Source: CADCVT01 sp036389485 (GTDB lineage: Bacteria; Actinomycetota; Thermoleophilia; Solirubrobacterales; Solirubrobacteraceae). Taken from it: 64,000 nucleotides of DNA. Positions within the stretch are counted from its first letter, which is position 1; the number at the start of each line of letters is the position of its first letter. The position numbers and the translations under genes are program-made. Under the pieces are notes generated by a model. The model did not search any database. It was given only the letters and a program-made list of their open reading frames with translations, and was not told the DNA's origin. Location: positions 248,001 through 312,000 of the forward strand of contig DASVPR010000035.1 of the NCBI GenBank assembly GCA_036389485.1, in the 5' to 3' direction. Positions 51,793 through 59,654 of this stretch are shown piece by piece.

Positions 51793-52500
51793 ATGACCGC
51801 CGGGCGCCGGCCCCAGGACCTCGACGAGGAGCTGCTCGCCGCCGAGCTGCCGAGCGTCGTCTCGGAGATCACCGACGAGCAGCGGGTCGCGCGGATGCGC
51901 GACGAGCTGGCCGCGGGCTTCGAGGCGATGGCCGACGTCGGCCGCGCGGTCGCGGTCTTCGGGTCGGCGCGCACGCCCGAGGGCCATCCGAACTACGACG
52001 TCGCCCGCAGGATCGGCCGCGAGCTCGGCGCCGCCGGGTTCACGGTCATCACCGGCGGCGGGCCGGGCGCGATGGAGGGCGCGGCGCGCGGGGCGCAGGA
52101 GGCGGGCGCGCGGTCGGTCGGCCTGACGATCGACCTGCCGTTCGCCGAGCCGGTCAGCTCGTACCTCGACCGCCGCGTCGACTTCCACTACTTCTTCGCG
52201 CGCAAGGTCATGTTCGTGCGCTACTCGAGCGCCTTCGTGGTCCTGCCCGGCGGCTACGGGACGCTCGACGAGCTGTTCGAGTCGCTCACGCTGATCCAGA
52301 CCGGGAAGATCCGCTACTTCCCGGTGATCCTCGTGGGGACCGACTTCTGGTGCGGGCTCGTCGACTGGCTGCGCGACCGGCTGCTCGCCGCCGGCACCAT
52401 CTCCGAGCAGGATCTCGACCTCCTGCGCGTGACGGACTCGCCGTCGGAGGCGGTGGCGGCGTGCGTCGCGGCCGCCGACAAGCAGTGGAGTCGCGGTTAG
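51793..52500 (+). CDS. LOG-family nucleotide-binding protein
   Basis: 235 aa. The LOG (lysine decarboxylase-like) signatures are intact: AVFGSARTPEGHP, VITGGGPGAMEGAARGA and the PGGYGTLDE catalytic motif with Arg upstream. Members of this group release cytokinin-like bases from nucleoside monophosphates or hydrolyse AMP-type nucleotides. The N-terminal 50 residues form a helical extension. It lies 16 nt after the NlpC/P60 stop and may share its transcript. Confidence 0.9.
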   Translation: MTAGRRPQDLDEELLAAELPSVVSEITDEQRVARMRDELAAGFEAMADVGRAVAVFGSARTPEGHPNYDVARRIGRELGAAGFTVITGGGPGAMEGAARGAQEAGARSVGLTIDLPFAEPVSSYLDRRVDFHYFFARKVMFVRYSSAFVVLPGGYGTLDELFESLTLIQTGKIRYFPVILVGTDFWCGLVDWLRDRLLAAGTISEQDLDLLRVTDSPSEAVAACVAAADKQWSRG

Positions 52501-52503
52501 GCT
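52498..52503 (+). promoter_or_regulatory. -10 box of leaderless GGDEF-EAL gene
   Basis: TAGGCT overlaps the stop of the LOG gene and ends 6 nt before the GTG at 52510. Confidence 0.35.
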
Positions 52504-52509
52504 CGCGTC

Positions 52510-54807
52510 GTGCCCACGACCGACGACACCCCGTTCGGCGTCGCGATCGTCGGGCTGGACGGGCGGGTCGAGCGCGTCAACGCGCCGCTGTGCGAGCTGC
52601 TGGGGCGCGAGCAGCAGGACCTCGTCGGATCGCGGCTGGAGGAGCTGCTGTCGGTGGGCGACGGCCACGGGACGGGGCCGCGCGAGTGCACGTGGACGCG
52701 GCCCGACGGCACGACGCGCTGGGGCCTGACGACGACGCGCCGGCAGGGCGACCACTTCATCTCGCACGTGCTCGACGTCACCGCGCAGCGCCGCGCCGCC
52801 GAGGAGCTGCGCGCGGAGAACGAGGGCTACCGGTGGATGATCGAGCAGGGCCGCGACGGCGTCTGGGTCTTCGACCACGACGACAGGACGGTGTCGGTCA
52901 GCGACAGCCTCGCCGAGATGCTCGGGCGCGACCCCGAGGCGATGCTCGGCGAGCCGCCCGAGGCGTTCACGGACGAGGAGGGCGCGGCGATGCTCGCGGC
53001 GGCGCTCGAGCGCCGGAAGGCGGGCATCCGCGAGACGTACGAGCTGAAGTGGCGCCACGCGGACGGCCACGAGGTGTGGGGGCTCGTCTCCGCGTCGCCG
53101 CTCTCCGACGAGCGCGGCCGGTTCGCCGGCAGCTTCGCGCTCATCACCGACATCACCGAGCGGCGCCGCACCGAGGACCGCCTCGAGCGGTACGCGCGGC
53201 AGCAGGAGGAGATCGCGCGGCTCGGCCGCCTGGCGCTCGAGGGGATGCCGTTGCCGGCGCTGTTCGAGGAGGCGTCGCGATGCGTGGCCGAGGTGCTCGA
53301 CGCGTCCGAGGCGATTCTCGTGCCGGCGCCGTTCGAGCCGGCGCCGGGCGCGTTCAGCGTCGCCGTCGCGAACCACGGCGCCCTGGCGGTGCGGCGCGGC
53401 GAGGGCTGGGAGCCGGGGCCGGACGAGCGGACGTTCCTGGAGGCGGTCGCGAACACGCTCGCCGCGGCGATCGAGCGCGCGGAGGCCGAGGCGGAGATGC
53501 GCCGCCGCGCGCTGCACGACCCGCTCACCGGCCTGCCGAACCGCACGCTCGTGCTCGACCGCTTGGCCCACGCGCTGGCGGCGGATCGCCGCCGGCCCGG
53601 GACGACCGCCGTCGTGCTCCTCGACATCGACCAGTTCAAGGTCGTCAACGACTCGCTCGGCCACGATGCCGGCGACCAGCTGCTGCTGGCGGTCGCGCCG
53701 CGGCTGGTCCAGGCGGTGCGGCCGGGCGACACGGTCGGCCGCCTCGGCGGCGACGAGTTCGTCGTGGTGTGCGAGGACGTGGCGGATGCCGCCGGCGCCG
53801 CGGCGGTGGCCACCCGGATCGTCCGCGCGTTCACCGAGCCGTTCGTGCTCGGCGGCGAGGAGCATCACCTGACCGCGAGCGTCGGCATCGCGCTCGCGGA
53901 CGCGACGGCCAGCGCGCCCGGCGACCTGCTGCGCAACGCCGACGCCGCGATGTACCTGGCCAAGGAGCGCGGGCGGGCGCGGTTCGAGACGTTCGACGAG
54001 GAGCTGCGCGCGCGGGCGCTGGAGCGGGTGGCGATCGAGCGCGAGCTGCGCGACGCGGTGCCGCGCGATCAGCTGACGCTCGACTTCCAGCCGATCGTCG
54101 CGCTGGCGGACGGCAACGTCGAGGCTGTCGAGGCGCTCGTCCGCTGGCGCCATCCGGAGCGGGGGATCGTGCCGCCGGACGCGTTCATCGGGGTGGCCGA
54201 GGACGCGGGGCTCATCGGCGCGATCGGCGCCTGGGTCCTGCGCGAGGCGTGCACGCACGCGGCGGGCTGGCAGCGCCTGCGGCCCCTGACGCTGCACGTC
54301 AACCTCTCGCCGCGCCAGGTCGTCGATCCGGGGCTGCCGGCGCTGGTCGCCGAGACGCTCGCCGCCACCGGCCTTCCCGCGAGCGCGCTCGTGCTCGAGA
54401 TCACCGAGAGCTCGCTGATGGACGGCGGGCCGGTCGCGCCCGCGGTCCTGCGCGAGCTCGAGCGGCTGGGCGTCGGCCTCGTGCTCGACGACTTCGGGAC
54501 CGGGTGGTCGTCGCTCGCGCGGCTGCGCCACCTGCCGATCTCGGGGCTGAAGGTCGACCGCTCGTTCGTCGCCGAGCTCGAGGGTGGGGAGCCGACGAGC
54601 GGGCTCATCGTCGCCGGCATCGTGCAGATGAGCCACGCGCTCGGGCTCGACTCGGTCGCCGAGGGGATCGAGACGGCCGCGCAGGCCGACCGGCTGCGCG
54701 AGGTCGGCTGCCGGCACGCGCAGGGCTACCGGTTCGCGCGGCCGATGGACGCCGGCGCGGTCGCGCGGGTGCTCGAGGCCGCGACGCCGCTGCCCGCGCT
54801 CGCTTAG
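52510..54807 (+). CDS. PAS-GAF-like-GGDEF-EAL c-di-GMP enzyme
   Basis: 765 aa, GTG start. Two PAS domains (about 5-95 and 105-225), a GAF-like segment (about 235-320), then GGDEF at 413-417 (RLGGDEFVVV) with an intact inhibitory RxxD site (RPGD, 404-407). The EAL domain has EALVRW (541-543), DDFGTG, and the conserved LEITESSL and KVDRSFV. Both cyclase and phosphodiesterase motifs look intact, so it could make or break c-di-GMP depending on the signal. No membrane segment. Its TAG stop overlaps the stop of the acidic-protein gene on the other strand. Confidence 0.93.
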   Translation: MPTTDDTPFGVAIVGLDGRVERVNAPLCELLGREQQDLVGSRLEELLSVGDGHGTGPRECTWTRPDGTTRWGLTTTRRQGDHFISHVLDVTAQRRAAEELRAENEGYRWMIEQGRDGVWVFDHDDRTVSVSDSLAEMLGRDPEAMLGEPPEAFTDEEGAAMLAAALERRKAGIRETYELKWRHADGHEVWGLVSASPLSDERGRFAGSFALITDITERRRTEDRLERYARQQEEIARLGRLALEGMPLPALFEEASRCVAEVLDASEAILVPAPFEPAPGAFSVAVANHGALAVRRGEGWEPGPDERTFLEAVANTLAAAIERAEAEAEMRRRALHDPLTGLPNRTLVLDRLAHALAADRRRPGTTAVVLLDIDQFKVVNDSLGHDAGDQLLLAVAPRLVQAVRPGDTVGRLGGDEFVVVCEDVADAAGAAAVATRIVRAFTEPFVLGGEEHHLTASVGIALADATASAPGDLLRNADAAMYLAKERGRARFETFDEELRARALERVAIERELRDAVPRDQLTLDFQPIVALADGNVEAVEALVRWRHPERGIVPPDAFIGVAEDAGLIGAIGAWVLREACTHAAGWQRLRPLTLHVNLSPRQVVDPGLPALVAETLAATGLPASALVLEITESSLMDGGPVAPAVLRELERLGVGLVLDDFGTGWSSLARLRHLPISGLKVDRSFVAELEGGEPTSGLIVAGIVQMSHALGLDSVAEGIETAAQADRLREVGCRHAQGYRFARPMDAGAVARVLEAATPLPALA

Positions 54808-55304
54808 CGCTCGTCCTCGTCGTCGCCCGAGTTGTCGTCGCCCGAGTCGTCGTCCTCGTCGTCGCTCGCGCGGCGCCCCTCGGCCTCGCCCTCGTCGTCG
54901 GAGTCGTCGTCCTCGTCGTCGTCGGACTTCTCCTTGCCGGGCACGTCGGTCGCGACGTCGGCGGGCTCGTCGGCCTTGTAGTCCTCGGGGTTGTCGACCT
55001 CTTCGCCCTCGATGGTGATGGAGCCGTCCTCGTGGCGCTCGAGGCTCGACGGGCCGAGCTTCTTCTCCGGCCCCTCGTCGTAGCCGTGGTCGCCCTCGCC
55101 ACCGCCGTAGGTGATGTACTTCGCCTCGTCGTCGGGCCAGTCCTTGAGGTCCTTCGGCGGCTCGTCCTGCTCCTCGAGCTCCTTGATGGTCTCGCGCGCC
55201 TGGTCCCACGCCTCGGCCTTCTCCTGCGCGTGCTGCGCGGCGGTGCTCTTGTCGCCTCCGGCCTGCTCTTCGGACTCCTCGCGCGTCTGCTGATCGTCGT
55301 CCAT
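54804..55304 (-). CDS. Highly acidic hydrophilic protein
   Basis: 166 aa with a strong Shine-Dalgarno sequence (GGGAGG) before ATG 55304. The N-terminal half is a helix (AAQHAQEKAEAWDQARETIKELEEQDEPPKDLKDWPDD); a short YITYGGGEGDHGY segment follows; the last third is almost only Asp/Glu/Ser. It resembles general-stress acidic proteins of actinobacteria, but no function can be given. It is convergent with the GGDEF-EAL gene and divergent from csp. Confidence 0.75.
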   Translation of the reverse strand: MDDDQQTREESEEQAGGDKSTAAQHAQEKAEAWDQARETIKELEEQDEPPKDLKDWPDDEAKYITYGGGEGDHGYDEGPEKKLGPSSLERHEDGSITIEGEEVDNPEDYKADEPADVATDVPGKEKSDDDEDDDSDDEGEAEGRRASDDEDDDSGDDNSGDDEDER

Positions 55305-55410
55305 CGGTCCTCCCCTCGAAGGTGTCGAAGACGCTGGTACCCGCAGAAATCGCGGTTTCACCTACGGCGCCGGACTTTGGTGTAGGTTGCGCGCGCTGTA
55401 GACACCCCCG

Positions 55411-55417
55411 AGGAGGG
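55411..55417 (+). promoter_or_regulatory. Shine-Dalgarno of cold-shock gene
   Basis: AGGAGGG lies 9 nt before the GTG at 55427 and decides the start. Confidence 0.65.
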
Positions 55418-55426
55418 ATCGCAGAA

Positions 55427-55630
55427 GTGGCGACCGGCACCGTCAAGTGGTTCAGCGACGACAAGGGCTTCGGGTTCATCACGCCCGACGAAGGCAGTCG
55501 CGACCTGTTCGTGCACTACTCGGGGATCATCTCCGACGGCTACCGCTCCCTCGCGGAGGGCACGCGCGTGTCCTACGAGGAAGAGGCCGGGGACAAGGGC
55601 CCCAAGGCCGTCAACGTCCAGAAGATCTAG
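55427..55630 (+). CDS. Cold-shock domain protein (CspA-like)
   Basis: 67 aa, GTG start. The single cold-shock domain has TGTVKWFSDDKGFGFI (RNP1) and DLFVHYSGI (RNP2), and ends EEEAGDKGPKAVNVQKI. It binds single-stranded RNA/DNA and acts as an RNA chaperone. The sequence between the acidic gene and this start holds its promoter. It is convergent with the rhodanese gene, 18 nt apart. Confidence 0.95.
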   Translation: MATGTVKWFSDDKGFGFITPDEGSRDLFVHYSGIISDGYRSLAEGTRVSYEEEAGDKGPKAVNVQKI

Positions 55631-55648
55631 GCGCGCCGCTCAGCGGCT

Positions 55649-55996
55649 CTAGTGATCGGCGACCTCGCCCGTCATGGGGAGGTCGCGGTCGTGCCACAGC
55701 TGGATCCCGCCGCGCATCGACCACGCGTCGTAGCCGGCAGAGCGGAACGCGCGCGCGGCGAGCGCGCTGCGCGCCCCGAGGCGGCAGTGGAAGACGATCG
55801 GCCTGTCGCGCGGCAGCGTCGCGGCGTTCGCGGCGAGGCGCTCGAGCTCGATGTGCCGCGTGCCCTCGATGTGCCCGGCCTCGCGCTCGTACGGCTCGCG
55901 GACGTCGACGACGAGCGCCTCGCCGCCGTCGAGCAGCTCCTTCGCGCGCTCCGGCGTGACCTCGATGTCCGGGTCGACGATCGGGTTGCCGGTCAT
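55649..55996 (-). CDS. Rhodanese-like sulfurtransferase
   Basis: 115 aa. Single rhodanese domain: ALVVDVREPYEREAGHIEGTRHI, active-site Cys in VFHCRLGARSA (six-residue loop) and GYDAWSMRGGIQLWHD. It transfers sulfane sulfur to acceptors such as cyanide or protein thiols. Its ATG overlaps the ceramidase stop (ATGA), so the two are co-translated. Confidence 0.93.
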   Translation of the reverse strand: MTGNPIVDPDIEVTPERAKELLDGGEALVVDVREPYEREAGHIEGTRHIELERLAANAATLPRDRPIVFHCRLGARSALAARAFRSAGYDAWSMRGGIQLWHDRDLPMTGEVADH

Positions 55997-58152
55997 CCGA
56001 GCTTCGTCTCGCCGGCGGCGGTGTTGCCGTACGCGTCGCGGGCGTCGCCGTCCGCGATGCCGGTGGCGCCGCGGGGGATCGGGACCGAGTCGAGCCCGGA
56101 GCGCCGCACCGTGCGCCCGCCGACCCGGAACCGCACGACGATCCTCCGCGCGAAGTCCGGCTGCCACGTCAGCTCGCCGTCGGGGTAGCGCAGCCGGATG
56201 CGGCCGCCCTCCACGACGGGCTGCAGGTCGTTCGTCGCGACGACGTCGAACGGCTGGCTCGTCAGGTCGTAGCGGTTGGCCGTGATGCGGAACCGGTACA
56301 GCCGGCGCGGCGCGTCGATCGGCACCTCCCACTCGGCGGTGTAGCGGCCGTCGTCGTCGACGCCCCAGACGACCTCGAGGCCGAGGTCGTCGGTGTGGCG
56401 CCGCCACCGGTTGCGGATGCGCCGCTCGACGGTGACGAACGCCCGGTCGAGCGGGCGGTCGAGCCCGCGCGGGCCGCCCTGCCAGCTGAACGTCGCGTGC
56501 GCGAGGTGCCGCACCGTCGGCGCCGGGCGCTGGAGCCGCGCGGCGTCGGCGGTGCCGGGCTCGAACGCGGGCGCGTCCGCCGAGACGCCGTTGCGCGGGT
56601 CCGCCTCGTAGGGCTCGGGCGCCGGCTGCCCGGAGGACATCCGGCTGACGAGGTCGGCGAGGCTCACCTTGAGCAGGTTCGCCGCCAGCCGGCCGTAGAG
56701 CTGCGAGCCGCCCTCGTAGTGCTGGCGGTCGTACTCCTCCGGCGTGACGAAGTACTGCAGGAACTCGTTCGCGAGGCCGGAGAGGACCGGCGTGACGCCC
56801 GGGCCCGCGGCGCGCATCGCCTCCTTGACCCGCTCGCCCATCCCGACGGTCATCTCGCCGGGGATGCTCCCGATGACGCGGTCGCCGAGGCGGACGACCA
56901 TCAGCGGCACCGCCTTCGGGATGCTGCCCTCGCCCTGGCGGCTGACCTGGATCTTGTAGCCCTGGTGCGGATCGGAGACGGGCGCGCGGCGGTCCTCGAA
57001 CGGGACGCCGGTCTCGTCGTACAGCGGCCCGCGGCCCTCCTCGGAGCCGGTGAAGAGCGGCAGGCCGGTGACCGCCTCGTCGTCCACCTCGCCGCCCTCG
57101 GTCGCCTGGCCGCAGAAGCAGATGCGCGTCCACCGCGTGTCGAGCGCCGGCTCCGCGGTCATCGCCAGGCCGGCCTGCCTCCACGTGTCGAACATGACCT
57201 GCGCCTCGCGCCGGCCGACCTCGTCCGCCCACGCCGGGCCGCGGCGGTCGAGGCCCGAGGACATGTCGCCCTCGTCGGCGTTGCCGTAGGCGTTCACCAC
57301 CTCCTGCCCCCGCGGGACGCGGCCCTTCGTGCGGATGAGCTGCTCGGCGATCCGCGTCGCCGCCCCGTGGTGGTCGGCGTTGTAGACGTTGAACGTGTAC
57401 GGGTTGACCGTCCCGTGGTTGGCGAACGTGCTCCAGATCCCGATCGGGATGCTCCGCCTCCCGCGCACCTTGTCGACGCGCAGGACGTGGACGTCCGGGT
57501 CGATCGTGTGCTCGGGGCCGAGCGGGTCGTCCTCCGGCTTGCCCTCGTACAGCGCCTTGACGATCCCGTGGTTGTGGAGGTGCGCCTCGAGCGACCGGTT
57601 GCGGGTGACGCCGACCAGCCTCTGCGCGGCCCAGCCGAGCTTCGCGGGGGCGCGGTCGTCGTCGGCGCGCCTGATCGCCTCGGTCAGCTGCCGGACCATG
57701 AACGCGTAGAGCTGCGGGTCCATCGCGCCGGCGACGTTCTGGTCGGTCGGCGTGCCCATCGTCATGAAGACCGTGTTGTAGGTCGAGAACGGGAAGTAGC
57801 CGGTGGGGCCGGCGTGGGTGTGGCTGGCCGAGACGAGGACGTTCTGCTCGCTGAACCCGCGGTCCTTCAGCCGGTCGGCCGCCTCCTTGACGACCCCGCC
57901 CGCGATCGCGCCGAGGTCCTCGGCCACGAGCGCGATCTTCTTCCCGTCGCGCTCGAGCACGATCGCCCGCGCGAAGAGGCGCGTGTGCTGGCCGCGCAGG
58001 ACCGCGTCGCTGCGGACCCAGCCCATCGCGTAGTAGCCGGTGGGCGGGGTGATGTCGGCCCGTCCGGCGCCCGCCGTGAGCTGCCCGGCGTGCGCGGGCG
58101 CCGCCGCGGTCAGCGCGGCTGCCGCGGCGAGAAGGAGTGCGAGGCGGCGCAC
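55993..58152 (-). CDS. Neutral/alkaline ceramidase-like secreted hydrolase
   Basis: 719 aa with a signal peptide (to about residue 22). The neutral ceramidase family shows as TAGAGRADITPPTGYYAMGW, ASHTHAGPTGYF (His111, His113, zinc site), TFANHGTVNP (His246) and the nucleophile region NADEGDMSSG (Ser298 region, corresponding to the GDVSPN motif, here changed to GDMSSG). The C-terminal part is an Ig-like beta domain. It should hydrolyse N-acyl amide lipids such as ceramides outside the cell. The substrate in an actinobacterium without known sphingolipids is uncertain. Confidence 0.87.
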   Translation of the reverse strand: MRRLALLLAAAAALTAAAPAHAGQLTAGAGRADITPPTGYYAMGWVRSDAVLRGQHTRLFARAIVLERDGKKIALVAEDLGAIAGGVVKEAADRLKDRGFSEQNVLVSASHTHAGPTGYFPFSTYNTVFMTMGTPTDQNVAGAMDPQLYAFMVRQLTEAIRRADDDRAPAKLGWAAQRLVGVTRNRSLEAHLHNHGIVKALYEGKPEDDPLGPEHTIDPDVHVLRVDKVRGRRSIPIGIWSTFANHGTVNPYTFNVYNADHHGAATRIAEQLIRTKGRVPRGQEVVNAYGNADEGDMSSGLDRRGPAWADEVGRREAQVMFDTWRQAGLAMTAEPALDTRWTRICFCGQATEGGEVDDEAVTGLPLFTGSEEGRGPLYDETGVPFEDRRAPVSDPHQGYKIQVSRQGEGSIPKAVPLMVVRLGDRVIGSIPGEMTVGMGERVKEAMRAAGPGVTPVLSGLANEFLQYFVTPEEYDRQHYEGGSQLYGRLAANLLKVSLADLVSRMSSGQPAPEPYEADPRNGVSADAPAFEPGTADAARLQRPAPTVRHLAHATFSWQGGPRGLDRPLDRAFVTVERRIRNRWRRHTDDLGLEVVWGVDDDGRYTAEWEVPIDAPRRLYRFRITANRYDLTSQPFDVVATNDLQPVVEGGRIRLRYPDGELTWQPDFARRIVVRFRVGGRTVRRSGLDSVPIPRGATGIADGDARDAYGNTAAGETKLG

Positions 58153-58203
58153 CGCCGGGACGTTAGTCCAGCGACGCGCCGCGGGCGGCGGCAGGCCGGG
58201 CCG

Positions 58204-58209
58204 TAGAAT
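58204..58209 (+). promoter_or_regulatory. -10 box of leaderless TetR gene
   Basis: TAGAAT ends 8 nt before the GTG at 58218. Confidence 0.45.
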
Positions 58210-58217
58210 CGCGGGTC

Positions 58218-58826
58218 GTGGGGACGCCCGCCTACACCCGCCTGAACGTCGACGAGCGCCGCCGGCAGCTGCTCGCCGAGGCCACGGCGCTGTTCGCGAC
58301 GCACGGCTACGACGAGCTGTCGATGGCGAAGCTCGCGCGCGAGGCCGGCATCTCGAAGCCGCTCCTCTACCACTACTTCCCGAGCAAGCGCGACCTGTTC
58401 GAGGCGGTGCTGTCGCAGGCGGCCGAGGAGCACCTGCGGCGCATCGCGACGGACGACTCGCTGCCGCCGGCCGCGCAGCTCACGACCGCGATCGACGCGT
58501 ACCTGACGTGGATCGAGGAGAACCGCGGCGCGTACGAGAAGCTGCTGCGCAGCGCGGGCATCCCCGAGGTCCGGGAGCTGATCGACCGGGTCCGCGGCGA
58601 GACCGCGACGCGGATCCTCGAGGGGATCGTCCCCGAGGGGCCGCCGCCGCCGAAGGTGCGCGCCGCCGTCCGGGCCTGGCTCTGGTACATGGACGGCGTC
58701 TGCCTCGACTGGGTCCGCGAGAACGATCTCTCGAGAGAGGACGTCCAGGGACTCCTGCTCGGCACGCTCCTCGGCGCGCTCACCGCCGCGGGCTTCGACC
58801 CGACACGCCTCACGGCCTCTGGATAA
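58218..58826 (+). CDS. TetR-family transcriptional regulator
   Basis: 202 aa, GTG start. HTH: RRQLLAEATALFATHGYDELSMAKLAREAGISKPLLYHYFPSKRDLFEAVL, near-consensus. The C-terminal domain is helical (WIEENRGAYEKLLRSAG, LWYMDGVCLDWV), as in the AcrR type. It is divergent from the ceramidase gene with 65 bp between, and may regulate it. Apparent leaderless start. Confidence 0.92.
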   Translation: MGTPAYTRLNVDERRRQLLAEATALFATHGYDELSMAKLAREAGISKPLLYHYFPSKRDLFEAVLSQAAEEHLRRIATDDSLPPAAQLTTAIDAYLTWIEENRGAYEKLLRSAGIPEVRELIDRVRGETATRILEGIVPEGPPPPKVRAAVRAWLWYMDGVCLDWVRENDLSREDVQGLLLGTLLGALTAAGFDPTRLTASG

Positions 58827-58894
58827 CGTCCGGAGCGATCGCTACGAATCGGCGGGACGCGCGTCAGGAAGACGACGTCGCGCGGTGGTCAAGG

Positions 58895-58970
58895 ATACCC
58901 TGACCGGTATAGTCAGCTTGCGCCATATCGGGTGCGCACGTTGACCCCGGTTCAACATCGACCATAGACT
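58895..58970 (+). promoter_or_regulatory. Promoter and operators of wHTH gene
   Basis: TTGACC (58941-58946), an 18-bp spacer and TAGACT (58965-58970) form a good sigma-70 promoter. TTGACCCCGGTTCAA overlaps the -35 as an imperfect palindrome, and ATACC/GGTAT (58895-58899/58906-58910) lies further upstream. Both could be operator sites. Confidence 0.55.
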
Positions 58971-58982
58971 GGACGTGACCCG

Positions 58983-59615
58983 GTGAACGCACAGCTGGTG
59001 GACATCGACGACCCTCGCGTGGTCAAGGCGCTGGCCCATCCGATCCGGATGAAGATCCTGGGGATCCTCGACCAGCGAACGGCGACGCCGAAGGAGCTCG
59101 CGGCGGCGCTCGGCCTGCCCCTCGAGAACGTGAGCTACCACGTCCGCACCCTCAAGGACTTCGGTTTCATCAAGCTCGAGAAGACCCGCCAGGTGCGCGG
59201 GGCCGTCGAGCACCACTACAAGCTCGCCGGCCGCCCGCAGATCGGCAACAAGCTGTGGGAGGAGATCCCGCCGGTCGTCAAGGAGGCGCTCATCGACGCC
59301 AACCTCGCGGCCCACGTGGAGGAGCTGGGGCGCGCCGCGGTGCAGGGCGGCTTCGACCGCGCCGACGCGCACCTCGCGCAGTACTCCCTGCTCCTCGACG
59401 GCCAGGGGCGCGAGGAGGTCGACGCGATCCTGCGCGACGCCGAGGATCGCATCGAGAAGGCCTCGCAGCAGGCGCAGAAGCGCGTCAAGGACGGCGAGGC
59501 CAAGCGCTACTCGCTGCAGGTCTTCTACTTCGACCAGCCGGACAAGCTGTCGCCCGAGCAGGCAAGCCGGCGCCGCGACGACGCGCGCCGCAGCCGCGCG
59601 AAGTCCAGCGCCTGA
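58983..59615 (+). CDS. ArsR-type winged-helix regulator
   Basis: 210 aa, GTG start. N-terminal wHTH at about 10-85: VVKALAHPIRMKILGIL, TPKELAAALGLPLENVSYHVRTLKDFGFIKL, EHHYKLAG. This is the ArsR/HTH_20 type without metal-binding cysteines. The C-terminal half is a long coiled coil (REEVDAILRDAEDRIEKASQQAQKRVKDGEAKRY). It probably represses or activates a nearby lipid- or stress-related gene, perhaps the secreted protein that follows 39 nt later. The effector is unknown. Confidence 0.87.
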   Translation: MNAQLVDIDDPRVVKALAHPIRMKILGILDQRTATPKELAAALGLPLENVSYHVRTLKDFGFIKLEKTRQVRGAVEHHYKLAGRPQIGNKLWEEIPPVVKEALIDANLAAHVEELGRAAVQGGFDRADAHLAQYSLLLDGQGREEVDAILRDAEDRIEKASQQAQKRVKDGEAKRYSLQVFYFDQPDKLSPEQASRRRDDARRSRAKSSA

Positions 59616-59654
59616 CGCGGACGGGCGCGCCGACGCCTAGACTCGCGCGGCGAG

